Shown: positions 35,271 through 44,310 of the stretch, one piece after another | How positions within the stretch are numbered: the first letter of the stretch is position 1 | How the letters are laid out: the number at the start of each line of letters is the position of its first letter | Source of the DNA: JBFWWP01 sp050246115 | GTDB lineage: Bacteria; Planctomycetota; UBA8108; UBA1146; JAJFFE01 | Assembly (NCBI GenBank): GCA_050246115.1 | Contig: JBFWWP010000003.1 | Location: 62,001 to 126,000 of the forward strand | Length of the DNA: 64,000 nucleotides | Reading direction: 5' to 3' | Program-made: the position numbers and the translations under genes | Notes under the pieces: model-generated | Databases searched by the model: none | Told to the model about the DNA's origin: nothing | The model's input: only the letters and a program-made list of their open reading frames with translations

Positions 35271-36419
35271 TCAATCCATGGCTGGGTCTGGGTCCGCGCC
35301 AGTCCCCACGGAGCGAAGGATCGCGGCCGTCTCGAGGGCGCAACGATCCCAAGAGCAGCCGCGCGCTTGTTCGAGTCCTCTGGCCCGCAACTCCGTGCGC
35401 AAGGAGGCATCGCGCAACACGGCACCGAGCGCTGCCGCCAGCGCGAGTTCGTCGCCACTCACGAAGTAGCGCGCGGCGTCTTGGCAACGCTCGCGCAGCG
35501 TCGGCAAGTCCGAGCACACCACCGGGCACCCACACGCCATGGCCTCGAGCGGCGGCAGGCAAGACGACTCGTAGCTCGAAGGCTGCACCAAGCAGGTCGC
35601 GGTCCGATAGAGCTCGACGAGTCGCCGGTCGTCGGTGACCTGGCCCGCGAAGCGAAGTCGTCCGTGAGCTGCCGACGCAGTGACCGCGGAGGTGCGATAG
35701 GCACCGGCCGTGGCGCCCGCGACGACGAGGTCGAAGTCGTTCCCCGGGTCGATTCGTTCGAGCGCTGCAACGAGCAAGGCGAGGTTCTTGCTTGGCATGG
35801 GAGTACCGACGAAAAGCACGAACGGACGCGGCGGCGCTGGCGGCGCTGGCTCTTGGAGAAGAGCGCCAAATGACTCCGGGACCGCACCGTTGTCGACCGC
35901 CAACAGGCGGGGGCCAGCACGGGGATAGCGCTCGAGAATGCGATCCCGTTCGGTACGCGAAACCGTGATCACCGCCGCGGCGCGGCGCAGGGCCTGAGGA
36001 ATGAGCGCGCGGTAGAACAACTGAAAGCCGAGCCGGTAAGAAGCGCGTGCTTCGAGGAACGACAGCGAATGGATCGTGACCACGGTCCGCGTGCGCCCCA
36101 ACAGAGCCGACAGCGGCGCGGTGTTCGCCGGGCAGAACAACACCGTCTCGCGCGCGGCTCGGGTGAGCTCCAGCTGCTCCCAAGCATGGCCGCGCAACCG
36201 GCCGACCGCGCGCACGCGAATCGCATCGAGCGGAGGCATCGTGATCGTGGGGCGGGCGGGGACGACGACTTCGAAGGCAAGATCGGACAACGAACCCGCA
36301 GCAGCAGCCCGATCCAAGGCACGCAGCAACTCGAACCCGTAACGCTGCACCCCACTCATGGGTTGCGTCAAGAAGCGCCCATTGATCGTGATGCGAACCG
36401 AGGTCGACGAATCCGTCAC
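35271..36419 (-). CDS. GT4-family glycosyltransferase
   Basis: 382 residues. GT-B fold: N-terminal TQPMSGVQRYGFELL (donor/acceptor loop), middle FVLFVGTPMPSKNLALLVAA and C-terminal PSSYESSCLPPLEAMACGCPVVCS, the E-x7-E motif of GT4 enzymes. Likely transfers a hexose or similar in polysaccharide synthesis. ATG 36419 overlaps the stop of the preceding glycosyltransferase (ATGA), last gene of the heparinase-GT-GT operon. Confidence 0.88.
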   Translation of the reverse strand: MTDSSTSVRITINGRFLTQPMSGVQRYGFELLRALDRAAAAGSLSDLAFEVVVPARPTITMPPLDAIRVRAVGRLRGHAWEQLELTRAARETVLFCPANTAPLSALLGRTRTVVTIHSLSFLEARASYRLGFQLFYRALIPQALRRAAAVITVSRTERDRILERYPRAGPRLLAVDNGAVPESFGALLQEPAPPAPPRPFVLFVGTPMPSKNLALLVAALERIDPGNDFDLVVAGATAGAYRTSAVTASAAHGRLRFAGQVTDDRRLVELYRTATCLVQPSSYESSCLPPLEAMACGCPVVCSDLPTLRERCQDAARYFVSGDELALAAALGAVLRDASLRTELRARGLEQARGCSWDRCALETAAILRSVGTGADPDPAMD

Positions 36420-37597
36420 CCGACGACCGCCGACGTCGTGAACTGCAGCGCCTCGAGCAGTCGATCGATGCGATTCCCCCAGTCGTGCTGTGCCGCGAAC
36501 GCAGCCCGCCCTGGATCGAGCCGCGGCTGCTTCAACGCGTCATCGAGTCCGCGAAGGAAGTCTTCCCGACTGCGGCACAGGATCGCGGGGGATCCGAGGG
36601 TCTCGAGCTCCTGCCAGGCGACGGACACGACGGGCAAGCCGCAGGCCAGGTACTCGTAGAGCTTGATCGGATTGATGCTGTCGACCAACTCGCGGTGTCG
36701 GTGCACGTCGAACGGAATGATCCCGACACTCGCCTGACGCAAGTAGCCGGGCAGCTCGCCAAACGGCTTTGCACCCAGAACGTGGACGTTCGCGCGCTCC
36801 TCGGCGAGCTGGCGCGCCTGCGCGGATGGAGGGCCAATGAGCACGAACTGAATCGCCGGTCGTTCAGCAGCCAGGTTGCGTACCAACTCGTAGTCGAACC
36901 ACACGTCTAGCGAACCCGCGTAGACGGCGATCGGCGCGGGGATCGACGCCAGGTCCGCTGGCGGCATGCCGGAGTAGCCAGCGAAGTGCGAGTAGTCGAC
37001 GCCATTGGGCAGGTGGAAGATTCGGCGAGCGCCGAGACTCTCCACGTAGTCACGCAGGTTGGCCGCCGAGTAAACAACCAAGTCGGCGCGCCGCGCCAGT
37101 CGACGCTCGAGCTTACGCAGGTGTCGATTGTGACCTGGGAACCGCGAGTCGCGATCCGCTACCCGAAAGACCAACTTCTGGTAGCGAATGCGGTCTGCCC
37201 AAAAGGCCTGCTTGGCCTCGCGGACGTAGAGCAGGTCGACCTCGCCGAAACCCTCCTGCCGGACCTTGCGATCCACGGACGGAAAGGTGGTGCGATGCCA
37301 ATGATCCATCACCCAGCGCCCGCGCAAGAGCGGCTCGGCATGCGGCACCACGAGCGCTCCTGGGCTGTAGCTCCAGAGCCGTCCGTCGAGGGCACGACGC
37401 CCGCCCGTTCGGTAGCTGCGAAACCTCTCGGAGCGAAGCGGACTCGAACCCGCCAACAGATGCAGCGGCGAGACCGGGTTCGAAATGAACGCCACGTCGA
37501 AACCCCGGGCCACCAGACCACGGGCCAGGTGATGATCGCCGACTTGGATCGGGGACTCCCAGTAGTTGGCGCAAGCAACCAGCGCGCGACGAGTCAT
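36416..37597 (-). CDS. Glycosyltransferase, GT-B fold (GT4-like)
   Basis: 393 residues. N-terminal ALVACANYWESPIQVGDHHLARGL (Rossmann start), middle YAGSLDVWFDYELV and IQFVLIGPP, C-terminal PFDVHRHRELVDSINPIKLYEYLACGLPVVS, the donor-binding segment of GT4-type enzymes; similar to TagF/WcaK-adjacent glycosyltransferases annotated as group 1. ATG 37597 overlaps the heparinase stop and its stop overlaps the next GT start. Activity in the same polysaccharide as its neighbours is inferred. Confidence 0.85.
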   Translation of the reverse strand: MTRRALVACANYWESPIQVGDHHLARGLVARGFDVAFISNPVSPLHLLAGSSPLRSERFRSYRTGGRRALDGRLWSYSPGALVVPHAEPLLRGRWVMDHWHRTTFPSVDRKVRQEGFGEVDLLYVREAKQAFWADRIRYQKLVFRVADRDSRFPGHNRHLRKLERRLARRADLVVYSAANLRDYVESLGARRIFHLPNGVDYSHFAGYSGMPPADLASIPAPIAVYAGSLDVWFDYELVRNLAAERPAIQFVLIGPPSAQARQLAEERANVHVLGAKPFGELPGYLRQASVGIIPFDVHRHRELVDSINPIKLYEYLACGLPVVSVAWQELETLGSPAILCRSREDFLRGLDDALKQPRLDPGRAAFAAQHDWGNRIDRLLEALQFTTSAVVG

Positions 37598-39837
37598 CGC
37601 AACCTCCATGAGAGCCGCCAGCGCAACTCCTGACCCTGGCGCAAGAGTCGGACTACCGAGATCGGCGTGAGCACTCCATAGGATGGACTCAGGTGCGACA
37701 CTTCGAGCCGTCCTTCGGCGTCCGTCCACTCGAGCAGCGCCGCCCCGTTCGGGAACTCGAGCTGCGCTGCGTTCGACGACACCAGCTCGACGTGGGTGTG
37801 CGCCGCGCACGGGAAACCGGCGGCCAGACGCCCCGCCTGCGCCACCCAGTCGACCCCGCAGATCGCTGCCGTCTCGAAGCGCAAGCTCCGACGGTGCAGC
37901 ACACCGAAGCCGCGATGCTCGCCCACGACTTCCGACCCCGAGAAACGCGTGACGCGCCCCTGAGCGCGATCGCGAAGCCGAAACAAGCCGTCGACTCCCG
38001 GGTCCCAGGAGTTCTGCTCGCGATCGTCGAACACCAGTGTGCTATGCACCGCGGTCGAGCGAAACCGGTTTCGCTGCGCCGGATCGGGCGAGTAGACGTA
38101 GGATCCCGGATCGACGATCAACGGCTGGCCACCCAGGGTCAGCGTGAACGACAACTGATCGTTGTGTGCATGTCCACCGTTGCCGTTCTGCCCGTTGGGG
38201 CCCGCGCGAAACACGCAATGCAGGCTCGCCGATCGCATCACGTAGAAGCCGGCGGCCGGGAACGCGAGCGGTTCGCAGCCCTCGACGTCGGCGACGGACG
38301 GCGGCGTCACGCTCGCCGGGGCCGCCAAGGCGACGCAGCGACGGGGTCGGGAGGGTAGCTCACTGCGCGTCACCGAGAGGTCACGAGTCACCTGGCAGAC
38401 CTCGTAGTGACTTGCCGGAATCGACACCCAGTGAATCTCGCCGGCGCCGGCTGCCGGCTCGAAACCGCCGTCGCCGCGCTGGCGTGGAACCGGGTCGCGC
38501 GGCGCCCGAGGGGCGTCGAGTGCGGCCGGGCCGGCCTCGTGTCGGGGCAACCAGCGCAGGAAGTACCCGCTGTCGTCATCGCCAATCCGGGGAGCCCAAT
38601 CTCCGCAGGACACGACTTCGGAGAAGCGTGCGATCGCAGCGAGGCGAGTGAAGTGATCGTCCCGCAGAGGCCAAAGCGGAGCCCGCTCCAGCGTCACCGG
38701 GCCGACGCGGCCCGGTGCGAACGGGCCCGCGAGCACGGCACACTTCTCTTCGGGCAAAGCCAGCAGGAGGCGCGTGGTCTGCGTGACCATTTCTGCGGCG
38801 AGCCGATGATAGGACGTCGACGCTTCGAAGTTGACGCCATCGGTGCCGAACTGGAGCTGCGTCTCCGCGAGCAGTTCCTGCACACCGAACCGCATCCAAG
38901 TCTCGGTCTCGGCGTCGACCGGAAGATAGGCCGCCAGATAAGCCAGTCCACAGACGTTCGCCAAGTAGTGATTGCCGCGGACCGCCGGCTCCCACTCCAG
39001 ATGTTGCAGGATGAAGCGCCCATGGTCGCGCAGCGAGGCAACGAAGCACGAGGTCCATGTCGAGTCGAACTCTGCGCCCGTAGCACGAAACAGGTCGTAG
39101 GCCACCAGCCAACTCACGGCCCGCAAGGCGACGTCCATCGGGCACACCCACTGCACGCCGAAACGCGGTGGATTCGCGATCATGAAGTCGGCGATCTGGT
39201 TGCTGAACTCGTCGGCAAGACGGGTCGATCGCGCTGAGGTGTTCGGACCGGAGCTTGCGAGTTGGTGAGCCGCTGCCAGCCACAAGAGGTGTTGCATGCG
39301 ACCCAGTTCCCACGGCACCTTCACGTCGGCGCCCGGGACGAAGATCGCCACGTCTCGATGCCAGGTCCGCGGGTCCCAGCGAACTCCCGACTTCACGTCG
39401 CGCTGCCAGTCGATCGGCGAGTAGCTGGCATCTCGGATCAGGCGAGCGCGACGCTCGGCGTCGGTGCGCTGCGCGGGGCTGACGGGGAAGCCCGCCCCGG
39501 CGTCGCTCCCACGCCAGGCTGGGCCGCCGAGTTCAGGGTTGCTCGAGTTCCATTGCGTCCAACCCGACCCGAGGAGATCGAACCGATGCGAGAGGTACAA
39601 GTCGGCGATGGAGTCGATCTCGGCGCGACGCGCGACCAAGGCGTCGAGGGACCACGGATCGTAGAGACGCGCCAATCTCGGCACCTGCGAATCGAGCGCC
39701 GAGTAGGTGGACGTGGTGCGATCGCGCTGCCGATCCCGCCTTCGCTGCCAGTGTCTGATCCCGAGCCGGACGGCTTTGCGTGCAGCGATGTGCGGAGGGA
39801 GTTCGAGCGCGCGACGAAAGAGGCGACCCAGCGTCAT
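37594..39837 (-). CDS. Heparinase II/III family protein
   Basis: 747 residues. N-terminal alpha/alpha toroid (about 130-460; HHLEWEPAVRGNHYLANVCGLAYLAAYLP and FEASTSYHRLAAEM resemble the catalytic face) and C-terminal beta-sheet domain beginning near GGHAHNDQLSFTL, the Hepar_II_III signature, then VDPGSYVYSPDPAQRNRFRSTAVHSTL. These proteins cleave or modify uronic-acid-containing polysaccharide and are common in capsule/exopolysaccharide loci, where they follow glycosyltransferases. No signal peptide is visible, so it may act in the cytoplasm or during export. ATG 39837 (MTLGRLFRRAL) fits the family start; the longer frame to 39888 does not. Confidence 0.88.
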   Translation of the reverse strand: MTLGRLFRRALELPPHIAARKAVRLGIRHWQRRRDRQRDRTTSTYSALDSQVPRLARLYDPWSLDALVARRAEIDSIADLYLSHRFDLLGSGWTQWNSSNPELGGPAWRGSDAGAGFPVSPAQRTDAERRARLIRDASYSPIDWQRDVKSGVRWDPRTWHRDVAIFVPGADVKVPWELGRMQHLLWLAAAHQLASSGPNTSARSTRLADEFSNQIADFMIANPPRFGVQWVCPMDVALRAVSWLVAYDLFRATGAEFDSTWTSCFVASLRDHGRFILQHLEWEPAVRGNHYLANVCGLAYLAAYLPVDAETETWMRFGVQELLAETQLQFGTDGVNFEASTSYHRLAAEMVTQTTRLLLALPEEKCAVLAGPFAPGRVGPVTLERAPLWPLRDDHFTRLAAIARFSEVVSCGDWAPRIGDDDSGYFLRWLPRHEAGPAALDAPRAPRDPVPRQRGDGGFEPAAGAGEIHWVSIPASHYEVCQVTRDLSVTRSELPSRPRRCVALAAPASVTPPSVADVEGCEPLAFPAAGFYVMRSASLHCVFRAGPNGQNGNGGHAHNDQLSFTLTLGGQPLIVDPGSYVYSPDPAQRNRFRSTAVHSTLVFDDREQNSWDPGVDGLFRLRDRAQGRVTRFSGSEVVGEHRGFGVLHRRSLRFETAAICGVDWVAQAGRLAAGFPCAAHTHVELVSSNAAQLEFPNGAALLEWTDAEGRLEVSHLSPSYGVLTPISVVRLLRQGQELRWRLSWRLR

Positions 39838-39912
39838 CGGAGCCACTCTCGAGCGCCCGGAGGCCAGCTCGTGCCGACGACCAACCACGAGTAGCCGCCC
39901 GCCCTCGGCAAC

Positions 39913-40254
39913 TCAGACACCGTCGAGCCCGTCGGCCGCAAGGATCTCCACGGCGTTGCCGGCGGGGTCGCTGACATAGGTCGAACGCGTGCCGTCGCGG
40001 TGACCCCGGAGCGGGCCATACTTGCGCTCGGCTTCCGGGTCCACGAACGCGACGTGTGGGGGATGTTGCTCTGGAATGACCAACGCCAACTGCGTGTTGC
40101 GGAAGGTGAGCAAGGCCCAAGTCTGATCCTGGTAACTGACGTGGCACTTGAAGTGCGCCGTGTACCAGTCGACAGCCGCCGCAATGTCGGTCACCGAAAT
40201 CGCGGTGTGATGGATGACGTCGAGCCGGTCACGGGGCTGTTCGTCGTGACTCAT
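39913..40254 (-). CDS. VOC/glyoxalase-superfamily protein
   Basis: 113 residues, one VOC module: HHTAISVTDIAAAVDWY at the start, HVAFVD, and DPAGNAVEIL with the metal-ligand Glu at the end. Substrate unknown; the family includes glyoxalase I, dioxygenases and resistance proteins. On the minus strand GGAGG lies 7 bases before ATG 40254, supporting the short form rather than one starting at 40336 or 40434. It is 75 bases upstream of the heparinase gene on the same strand, so could be co-transcribed. Confidence 0.8.
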   Translation of the reverse strand: MSHDEQPRDRLDVIHHTAISVTDIAAAVDWYTAHFKCHVSYQDQTWALLTFRNTQLALVIPEQHPPHVAFVDPEAERKYGPLRGHRDGTRSTYVSDPAGNAVEILAADGLDGV

Positions 40255-40547
40255 GTCAGATCCTCCATTCCGTCCAACTCGAACCGAAGCGGGATCGCCA
40301 AGGATGAATGTACCGTCTTCGGACAGGTTTTGCATCGCTAGCGCAAACTCACGCGCGCTGATCGACCCCCGATCCCTGCCGGAGGCGCGAAACCGCGTCG
40401 GAGTCGACCCATCCGAGTCCTCGATGCGTGACATTCACCGGACCTGCGAGCTATCCTGTGGCATCGCAGGAGAAAGTCCCCTCCGGCACAGGCCCGGCTC
40501 GAAGCGGACGTTGCCATCCGTCGAGATCGCGCGGGAAGGTTGGCGCC

Positions 40548-42704
40548 ATGTTGTCAGCGAGTCGTCGTTCGTCGTCGTCCACCATCATCATTGTCGTTTG
40601 CATCGTTGGCGTCCAGGTCGGGTCTTGGCTCCTGGGCGACCCCGCCCGTGGGCAGTGCGAGTTGTTCCGAATGCCGGAGGATGGGATCTTCGCACTCGAA
40701 GCCAGCCCATCCCAGGTCTTCGTGGGCACGCGCCTCCCGAACGCGGCCGGGGCAGTGCGTGTGTTGCAGTCGACGTCGACTCAGGTTCTTCCGAACGCAA
40801 CGTTGCTGCCGAGCGACAGCGCACCGGACGATCAGTTCGGCGTAGCCATCGACACCGATGGACTGCGCTTCATCGCTGGCGCCCCGGGAGCAGCCGATCC
40901 GGTGGTCGGGGCGGGGGCAGCCTACGTCTTCCGCCGGGAGAACGGCAGCTGGATCCAAGAGGCGCGCCTCGCGCCGGCCATCCCCGCTCCGGGTAGTGGC
41001 TTCGGCCGCGCCGTGGCACTCGCTGGTGACCTCGCGGTGATCGGCGCTCCGCGCGACGATGAGGCCGGGAACGACGCCGGTGCGGTCTACGTGTTTCGTT
41101 ACCAGAATGGCGCCTGGACACAGACGGAGAAGCTCTTCGCTACCCTGCCAGGCGTCGGGGATCGCTTCGGCAGCTCACTCGCGCTCCTCGGCACGACCCT
41201 CGTAGTCGGCGTCCCGCGGGCCGACGCGACCGGCAACGATAGCGGAGCGGCCGACGTCTTCGAATCGACCCCGACCGGGATGCTCGGGCAAGTGACTCTG
41301 ACGCCGCCACTCGGCAGTGACGGCGCGGAGTTCGGGACCTCGGTGGCCCTCGGCGCAGACACCGCGTTCGTCGGCGCCCCAGGAGTCGACTCGGCGTTCG
41401 TGTTCGCGCGCGTCGGCGCGACGTGGAGCCCCGAAGTCCCGTTGCTCGTCGGCGGAGGAAGACAACCCTTCGACTTTGGATCCTCCCTGGCGGCGACGAC
41501 GGATCTCGTACTCGTCGGAGCGCCCGACGAGAGCACCCTGACGACCTCGGGAACCGCATTCTTGTTCGCGCGCGAAGGGACCGACTGGGTGAACGTCTAC
41601 GCCCTCGAGACCGAACCCGTATCCGGCGGACTCGTCACGACGGGATGCGAGGTCGCTCTCAGCCCGGCGCTCGTCGTCGCTTCCGGCTTCGCTCTCGAGA
41701 GCAGTTCCGACGCCTGGTTCGCGATCGCGAACCCGAGGGGCCCCGACTGCAACGGGAACTTCGTCGCCGACGCCTGTGAGATCAAGGCAGCGCCCGAGAT
41801 CGACTGTGATCGCGATGGCGCCATCGACGCTTGCGGCTCGGAGACCGACTGCAACCGCAACGAGATACCCGATCGGTGCGACACGCGAGTAGAGTTGGCC
41901 CTCGTCGACGAAAGCTTCGAGGCGGGACTTCCGGCGGGCTGGTCCGCCACGGGGCTCTGGCACGTGACGATGGCGTGTGGCGGCGGAGCGGCGTGCGACG
42001 GCAACCCGGTGGCGTTCTATGGCGTCGACGCAACGTGCACGTTCGACACCGGCCGCGAGACGTCGGGGGCGCTTGCGCTGCCGCCGATGTCCCTGCCGGC
42101 GGAGGCACAGAGCGCCTTCCTTCGGTACTGCTCCACCTACGATGGGGAGTGCGGATCGATCGTCGCCGGATTCGACGTCGCGCGGGTCGTGGTGAACGGT
42201 TGGCTGCTCGACGAGGCCAGTCAAACGTGCACTTCTCAAGGGCAGAGTCGGGTCGTCGACCTCAGCGCCTTCGCGGGCGAGATCGTGGACATTGCGTTCG
42301 TCTTCGACTCGATCGACGCGACAGCGAACGACTCCCTCGGCTGGCAGGTGGACTCCGTTCGGCTCACCGTCGCATGGCCGGACCCCACGCTCGACCAGAA
42401 CGGCAACGAGATCCCCGACGAATGCGAAGAGCGCTTCGTGCGGGCAGACTGCAACGTCGACGGCCAGATCAACGTGGCCGACCCGATCTACACGATCATG
42501 GTGCTGTTTCAGGGTTTCCCGGCCTCGTGTTTCAGTGCGTGCGACGCAAACGGCGACACCCAATTGGACGTTTCCGACGTGATGTTCCAGATGGGGAGTT
42601 TGTTTGCGGGCGCCTCGCAGCCACCCGCGCCGTTTCCGGAGTGCGGTCTCGACCCGCTCGCGGACCCTAGACTCGGATGTGCCTCCTTCGCGCCTTGCCC
42701 GTGA
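40548..42704 (+). CDS. Secreted FG-GAP repeat protein with dockerin-like tail
   Basis: 718 residues. Signal region (TIIIVVCIVGVQVGSW), then about six FG-GAP-type blades of an integrin-like beta-propeller (FGVAIDTDGLRFIAGAPG, FGRAVALAGDLAVIGAPRDD, FGSSLALLGTTLVVGVPR, FGTSVALGADTAFVGAPG, FGSSLAATTDLVLVGAPD). Next a calcium-loop stretch with DCNGNFVADACE, DCDRDGAIDACG, DCNRNEIPDRCD, a jelly-roll-like module, another DQNGNEIPDECE, and the dockerin-like cassette (CNVDGQ, CDANGDT, CGLDP...CP). ATG 40548 follows GGGAAGG. Probably surface or extracellular; no catalytic residue was identified. Confidence 0.85.
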   Translation: MLSASRRSSSSTIIIVVCIVGVQVGSWLLGDPARGQCELFRMPEDGIFALEASPSQVFVGTRLPNAAGAVRVLQSTSTQVLPNATLLPSDSAPDDQFGVAIDTDGLRFIAGAPGAADPVVGAGAAYVFRRENGSWIQEARLAPAIPAPGSGFGRAVALAGDLAVIGAPRDDEAGNDAGAVYVFRYQNGAWTQTEKLFATLPGVGDRFGSSLALLGTTLVVGVPRADATGNDSGAADVFESTPTGMLGQVTLTPPLGSDGAEFGTSVALGADTAFVGAPGVDSAFVFARVGATWSPEVPLLVGGGRQPFDFGSSLAATTDLVLVGAPDESTLTTSGTAFLFAREGTDWVNVYALETEPVSGGLVTTGCEVALSPALVVASGFALESSSDAWFAIANPRGPDCNGNFVADACEIKAAPEIDCDRDGAIDACGSETDCNRNEIPDRCDTRVELALVDESFEAGLPAGWSATGLWHVTMACGGGAACDGNPVAFYGVDATCTFDTGRETSGALALPPMSLPAEAQSAFLRYCSTYDGECGSIVAGFDVARVVVNGWLLDEASQTCTSQGQSRVVDLSAFAGEIVDIAFVFDSIDATANDSLGWQVDSVRLTVAWPDPTLDQNGNEIPDECEERFVRADCNVDGQINVADPIYTIMVLFQGFPASCFSACDANGDTQLDVSDVMFQMGSLFAGASQPPAPFPECGLDPLADPRLGCASFAPCP
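42435..42701 (+). other. Dockerin-like C-terminal cassette (copy 3)
   Basis: Last 89 residues of the FG-GAP protein: ADCNVDGQINVADPIYT, SACDANGDTQLDVSDVMFQ and CGLDPLADPRLGCASFAPCP. The second loop has GDT where other copies have DDG. Confidence 0.72.
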
Positions 42705-42719
42705 TCCTTGACTCTCCAA

Positions 42720-42740
42720 GGGGGCTTCCGCAAAGCCCCC
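42720..42740 (+). terminator. Terminator-like hairpin after the FG-GAP gene
   Basis: GGGGGCTT (42720-42727), loop CCGCA, AAGCCCCC (42733-42740), 16 bases after the stop. Nearly identical to the hairpin at 22103. Confidence 0.65.
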
Positions 42741-42777
42741 CGCCCCCCGCCTCTTGCCTCGCCCAGCGTTGGCGGGT

Positions 42778-42793
42778 GTTGCTCGTGAACGCG
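42778..42793 (+). repeat. 16-bp intergenic motif, copy 2
   Basis: GTTGCTCGTGAACGCG, 121 bases before the exonuclease III start; one mismatch to 22199-22214. Confidence 0.45.
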
Positions 42794-42914
42794 TGTGCCA
42801 CCGGATCGATACGCCGGCGACGCGAGCACGCTCGCACGCTCGGGCGAGTGGACGCCGCGGATCGGGCGATGGTTGTGTCTTCGCGTGGCGGCGCGCTGCG
42901 ACTACAATCCGCCC

Positions 42915-43694
42915 ATGAAACTGGCAACTTGGAACATCAATTCCGTGCGAGCTCGCGAGGCGCGCCTCGTGCAGTGGCTCGAGAAGCACCGCGTCGACAT
43001 CCTGTGTCTGCAAGAGATCAAGACCCCCACCGAGCTGTTTCCGTATGAGCTGATTCAGGCCGCGGGCTACCACTGCTGCGTGCACGGTCAGCGCACGTAC
43101 AATGGGGTGGCGATCCTCAGTCGCCAAGAACCCTCGAACGTAGCCTGCGGACTTACGGACGACACGGCAGATCCGCAAGCGCGCCTGATCGCGGCCGACA
43201 TCGGCGGGGTCCGGGTGTTGAGCGCCTACTTCCCGAACGGCAAGACGGTAGGAACGCCCGAGTTTGCCTACAAGCTCGCGTGGATGGAGCGCCTGCGCCT
43301 CCATTTGGAACGCACCGCAGACCCCGCCAAGCCGCTGATCCTCGCTGGCGACTTCAACGTGGCGCCCGAAGCGAGCGACGTCGCGGAGCCCGCGCGGTGG
43401 GCCGACAGTGTGCTCTGCGTCGACGCAGTGCGAGTCGCGCTGAACCGCATCCGCGACTGGGGCCTGGTCGACGTCTTCCACGAGCATCACCCCGGTGGCG
43501 GAATCTACAGCTGGTGGGACTACCGAATGCTCGCGTTCCCCAAGAACCTGGGCCTGCGCATCGACCACGTATTCGCAACCCAGGCGCTTGCGCGTCGGAG
43601 CACGCACGCGGCCGTCGATCGCGAGGAGCGCAAGAAGGGTACGGTTGAGAAGCCCTCGGACCACGCGCCGGTCATCGTCGAGTTCGATGTCTAG
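42915..43694 (+). CDS. xthA: Exodeoxyribonuclease III (AP endonuclease, XthA/Nape type)
   Basis: 259 residues. Family blocks: TWNINSVRAR at the start, LQEIKTP with the metal-binding Glu, YFPNGK, LAGDFNVAPE with active Asp/Asn, SWWDYR, RIDHVF and the terminal SDHAPVI with catalytic Asp/His. Removes 3' blocks and cleaves abasic sites in base-excision repair. ATG 42915 begins the conserved MKLATWN. Stands alone; the upstream 210 bases include a shared motif also found before the alkyltransferase-like gene. Confidence 0.94.
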   Translation: MKLATWNINSVRAREARLVQWLEKHRVDILCLQEIKTPTELFPYELIQAAGYHCCVHGQRTYNGVAILSRQEPSNVACGLTDDTADPQARLIAADIGGVRVLSAYFPNGKTVGTPEFAYKLAWMERLRLHLERTADPAKPLILAGDFNVAPEASDVAEPARWADSVLCVDAVRVALNRIRDWGLVDVFHEHHPGGGIYSWWDYRMLAFPKNLGLRIDHVFATQALARRSTHAAVDREERKKGTVEKPSDHAPVIVEFDV

Positions 43695-43739
43695 AGGGCC
43701 CGAAGCAACGCGGCGGTGCTGCCTTCGAGCCCAAGGTCG

Positions 43740-44267
43740 TCACCCTGTGCTGGTGGCACGACGGCGACGACGACGCAGGAGCGGTGCGAGCCACAGGTAG
43801 ATGCCGGTCACGACGAGGAATCCCAAGCCGACGGCGACGAGCGGCATGCCAAAGCCGTGGAATGCACTGCCGAAGAACGACCCGTCGTGGATGTCCTCGA
43901 TGAGATCCGACGCGCGCCAGTCGACGCTGAGGATCGCGCCCGTGATGGCATCCACTTGGATCTCGGTGTGGCCTCGCCGCGACGTGACCTTGTGCACGCG
44001 CTGCGCGGGTCGGAAGTCGACGCGGTCGACATCGGCCAGCGTTCGCAGGTCTGGGTGGCCCGCGGCGAATGCTGCCTCGAGGATCCGACCGAGCGGCAAG
44101 AAGTCTTCGAGTCCTCCTTCGGCACCCCTCTGGGTGGGAGGCTGAAGCCAGGCGAAGTCCTTCTTGACGATGAGCAAGACGCCGGTGACCGAAGTCACGA
44201 GCAGCATCGTGGCCAGGATGATCCCGGTCCACTTGTGGGCACTCCACAGAAACCGGAACAGCTTCAT
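43740..44267 (-). CDS. PepSY-type membrane protein
   Basis: 175 residues. FLWSAHKWTGIILATMLLVTSVTGVLL is the usual opening of PepSY-associated (PiuB-like) membrane proteins, followed by a PepSY-like periplasmic part (VHKVTSRRGHTEIQVDAITGAILSVDWR) and a C-terminal helix (PLVAVGLGFLVVTGIYLWL). Associated with metal/iron-reductase or siderophore systems in other bacteria, but nothing here fixes the role. ATG 44267 fits the family start; GTG 44333 would overlap the upstream BNR gene by 23 bases and is the alternative. Same strand as the BNR-repeat gene. Confidence 0.75.
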   Translation of the reverse strand: MKLFRFLWSAHKWTGIILATMLLVTSVTGVLLIVKKDFAWLQPPTQRGAEGGLEDFLPLGRILEAAFAAGHPDLRTLADVDRVDFRPAQRVHKVTSRRGHTEIQVDAITGAILSVDWRASDLIEDIHDGSFFGSAFHGFGMPLVAVGLGFLVVTGIYLWLAPLLRRRRRRATSTG

Positions 44268-44310
44268 GCCCTTGCTACGCCGTCCTCGGGCCACGTCTGC
44301 CGTCGCTCGA

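Noticed and set aside
41175..43664. 829-codon open frame on the minus strand across the FG-GAP and exonuclease III genes
   Set aside because: It is antisense to two well-supported genes, rich in Arg/His/Asp runs and without any domain; typical of GC-rich third-position bias.
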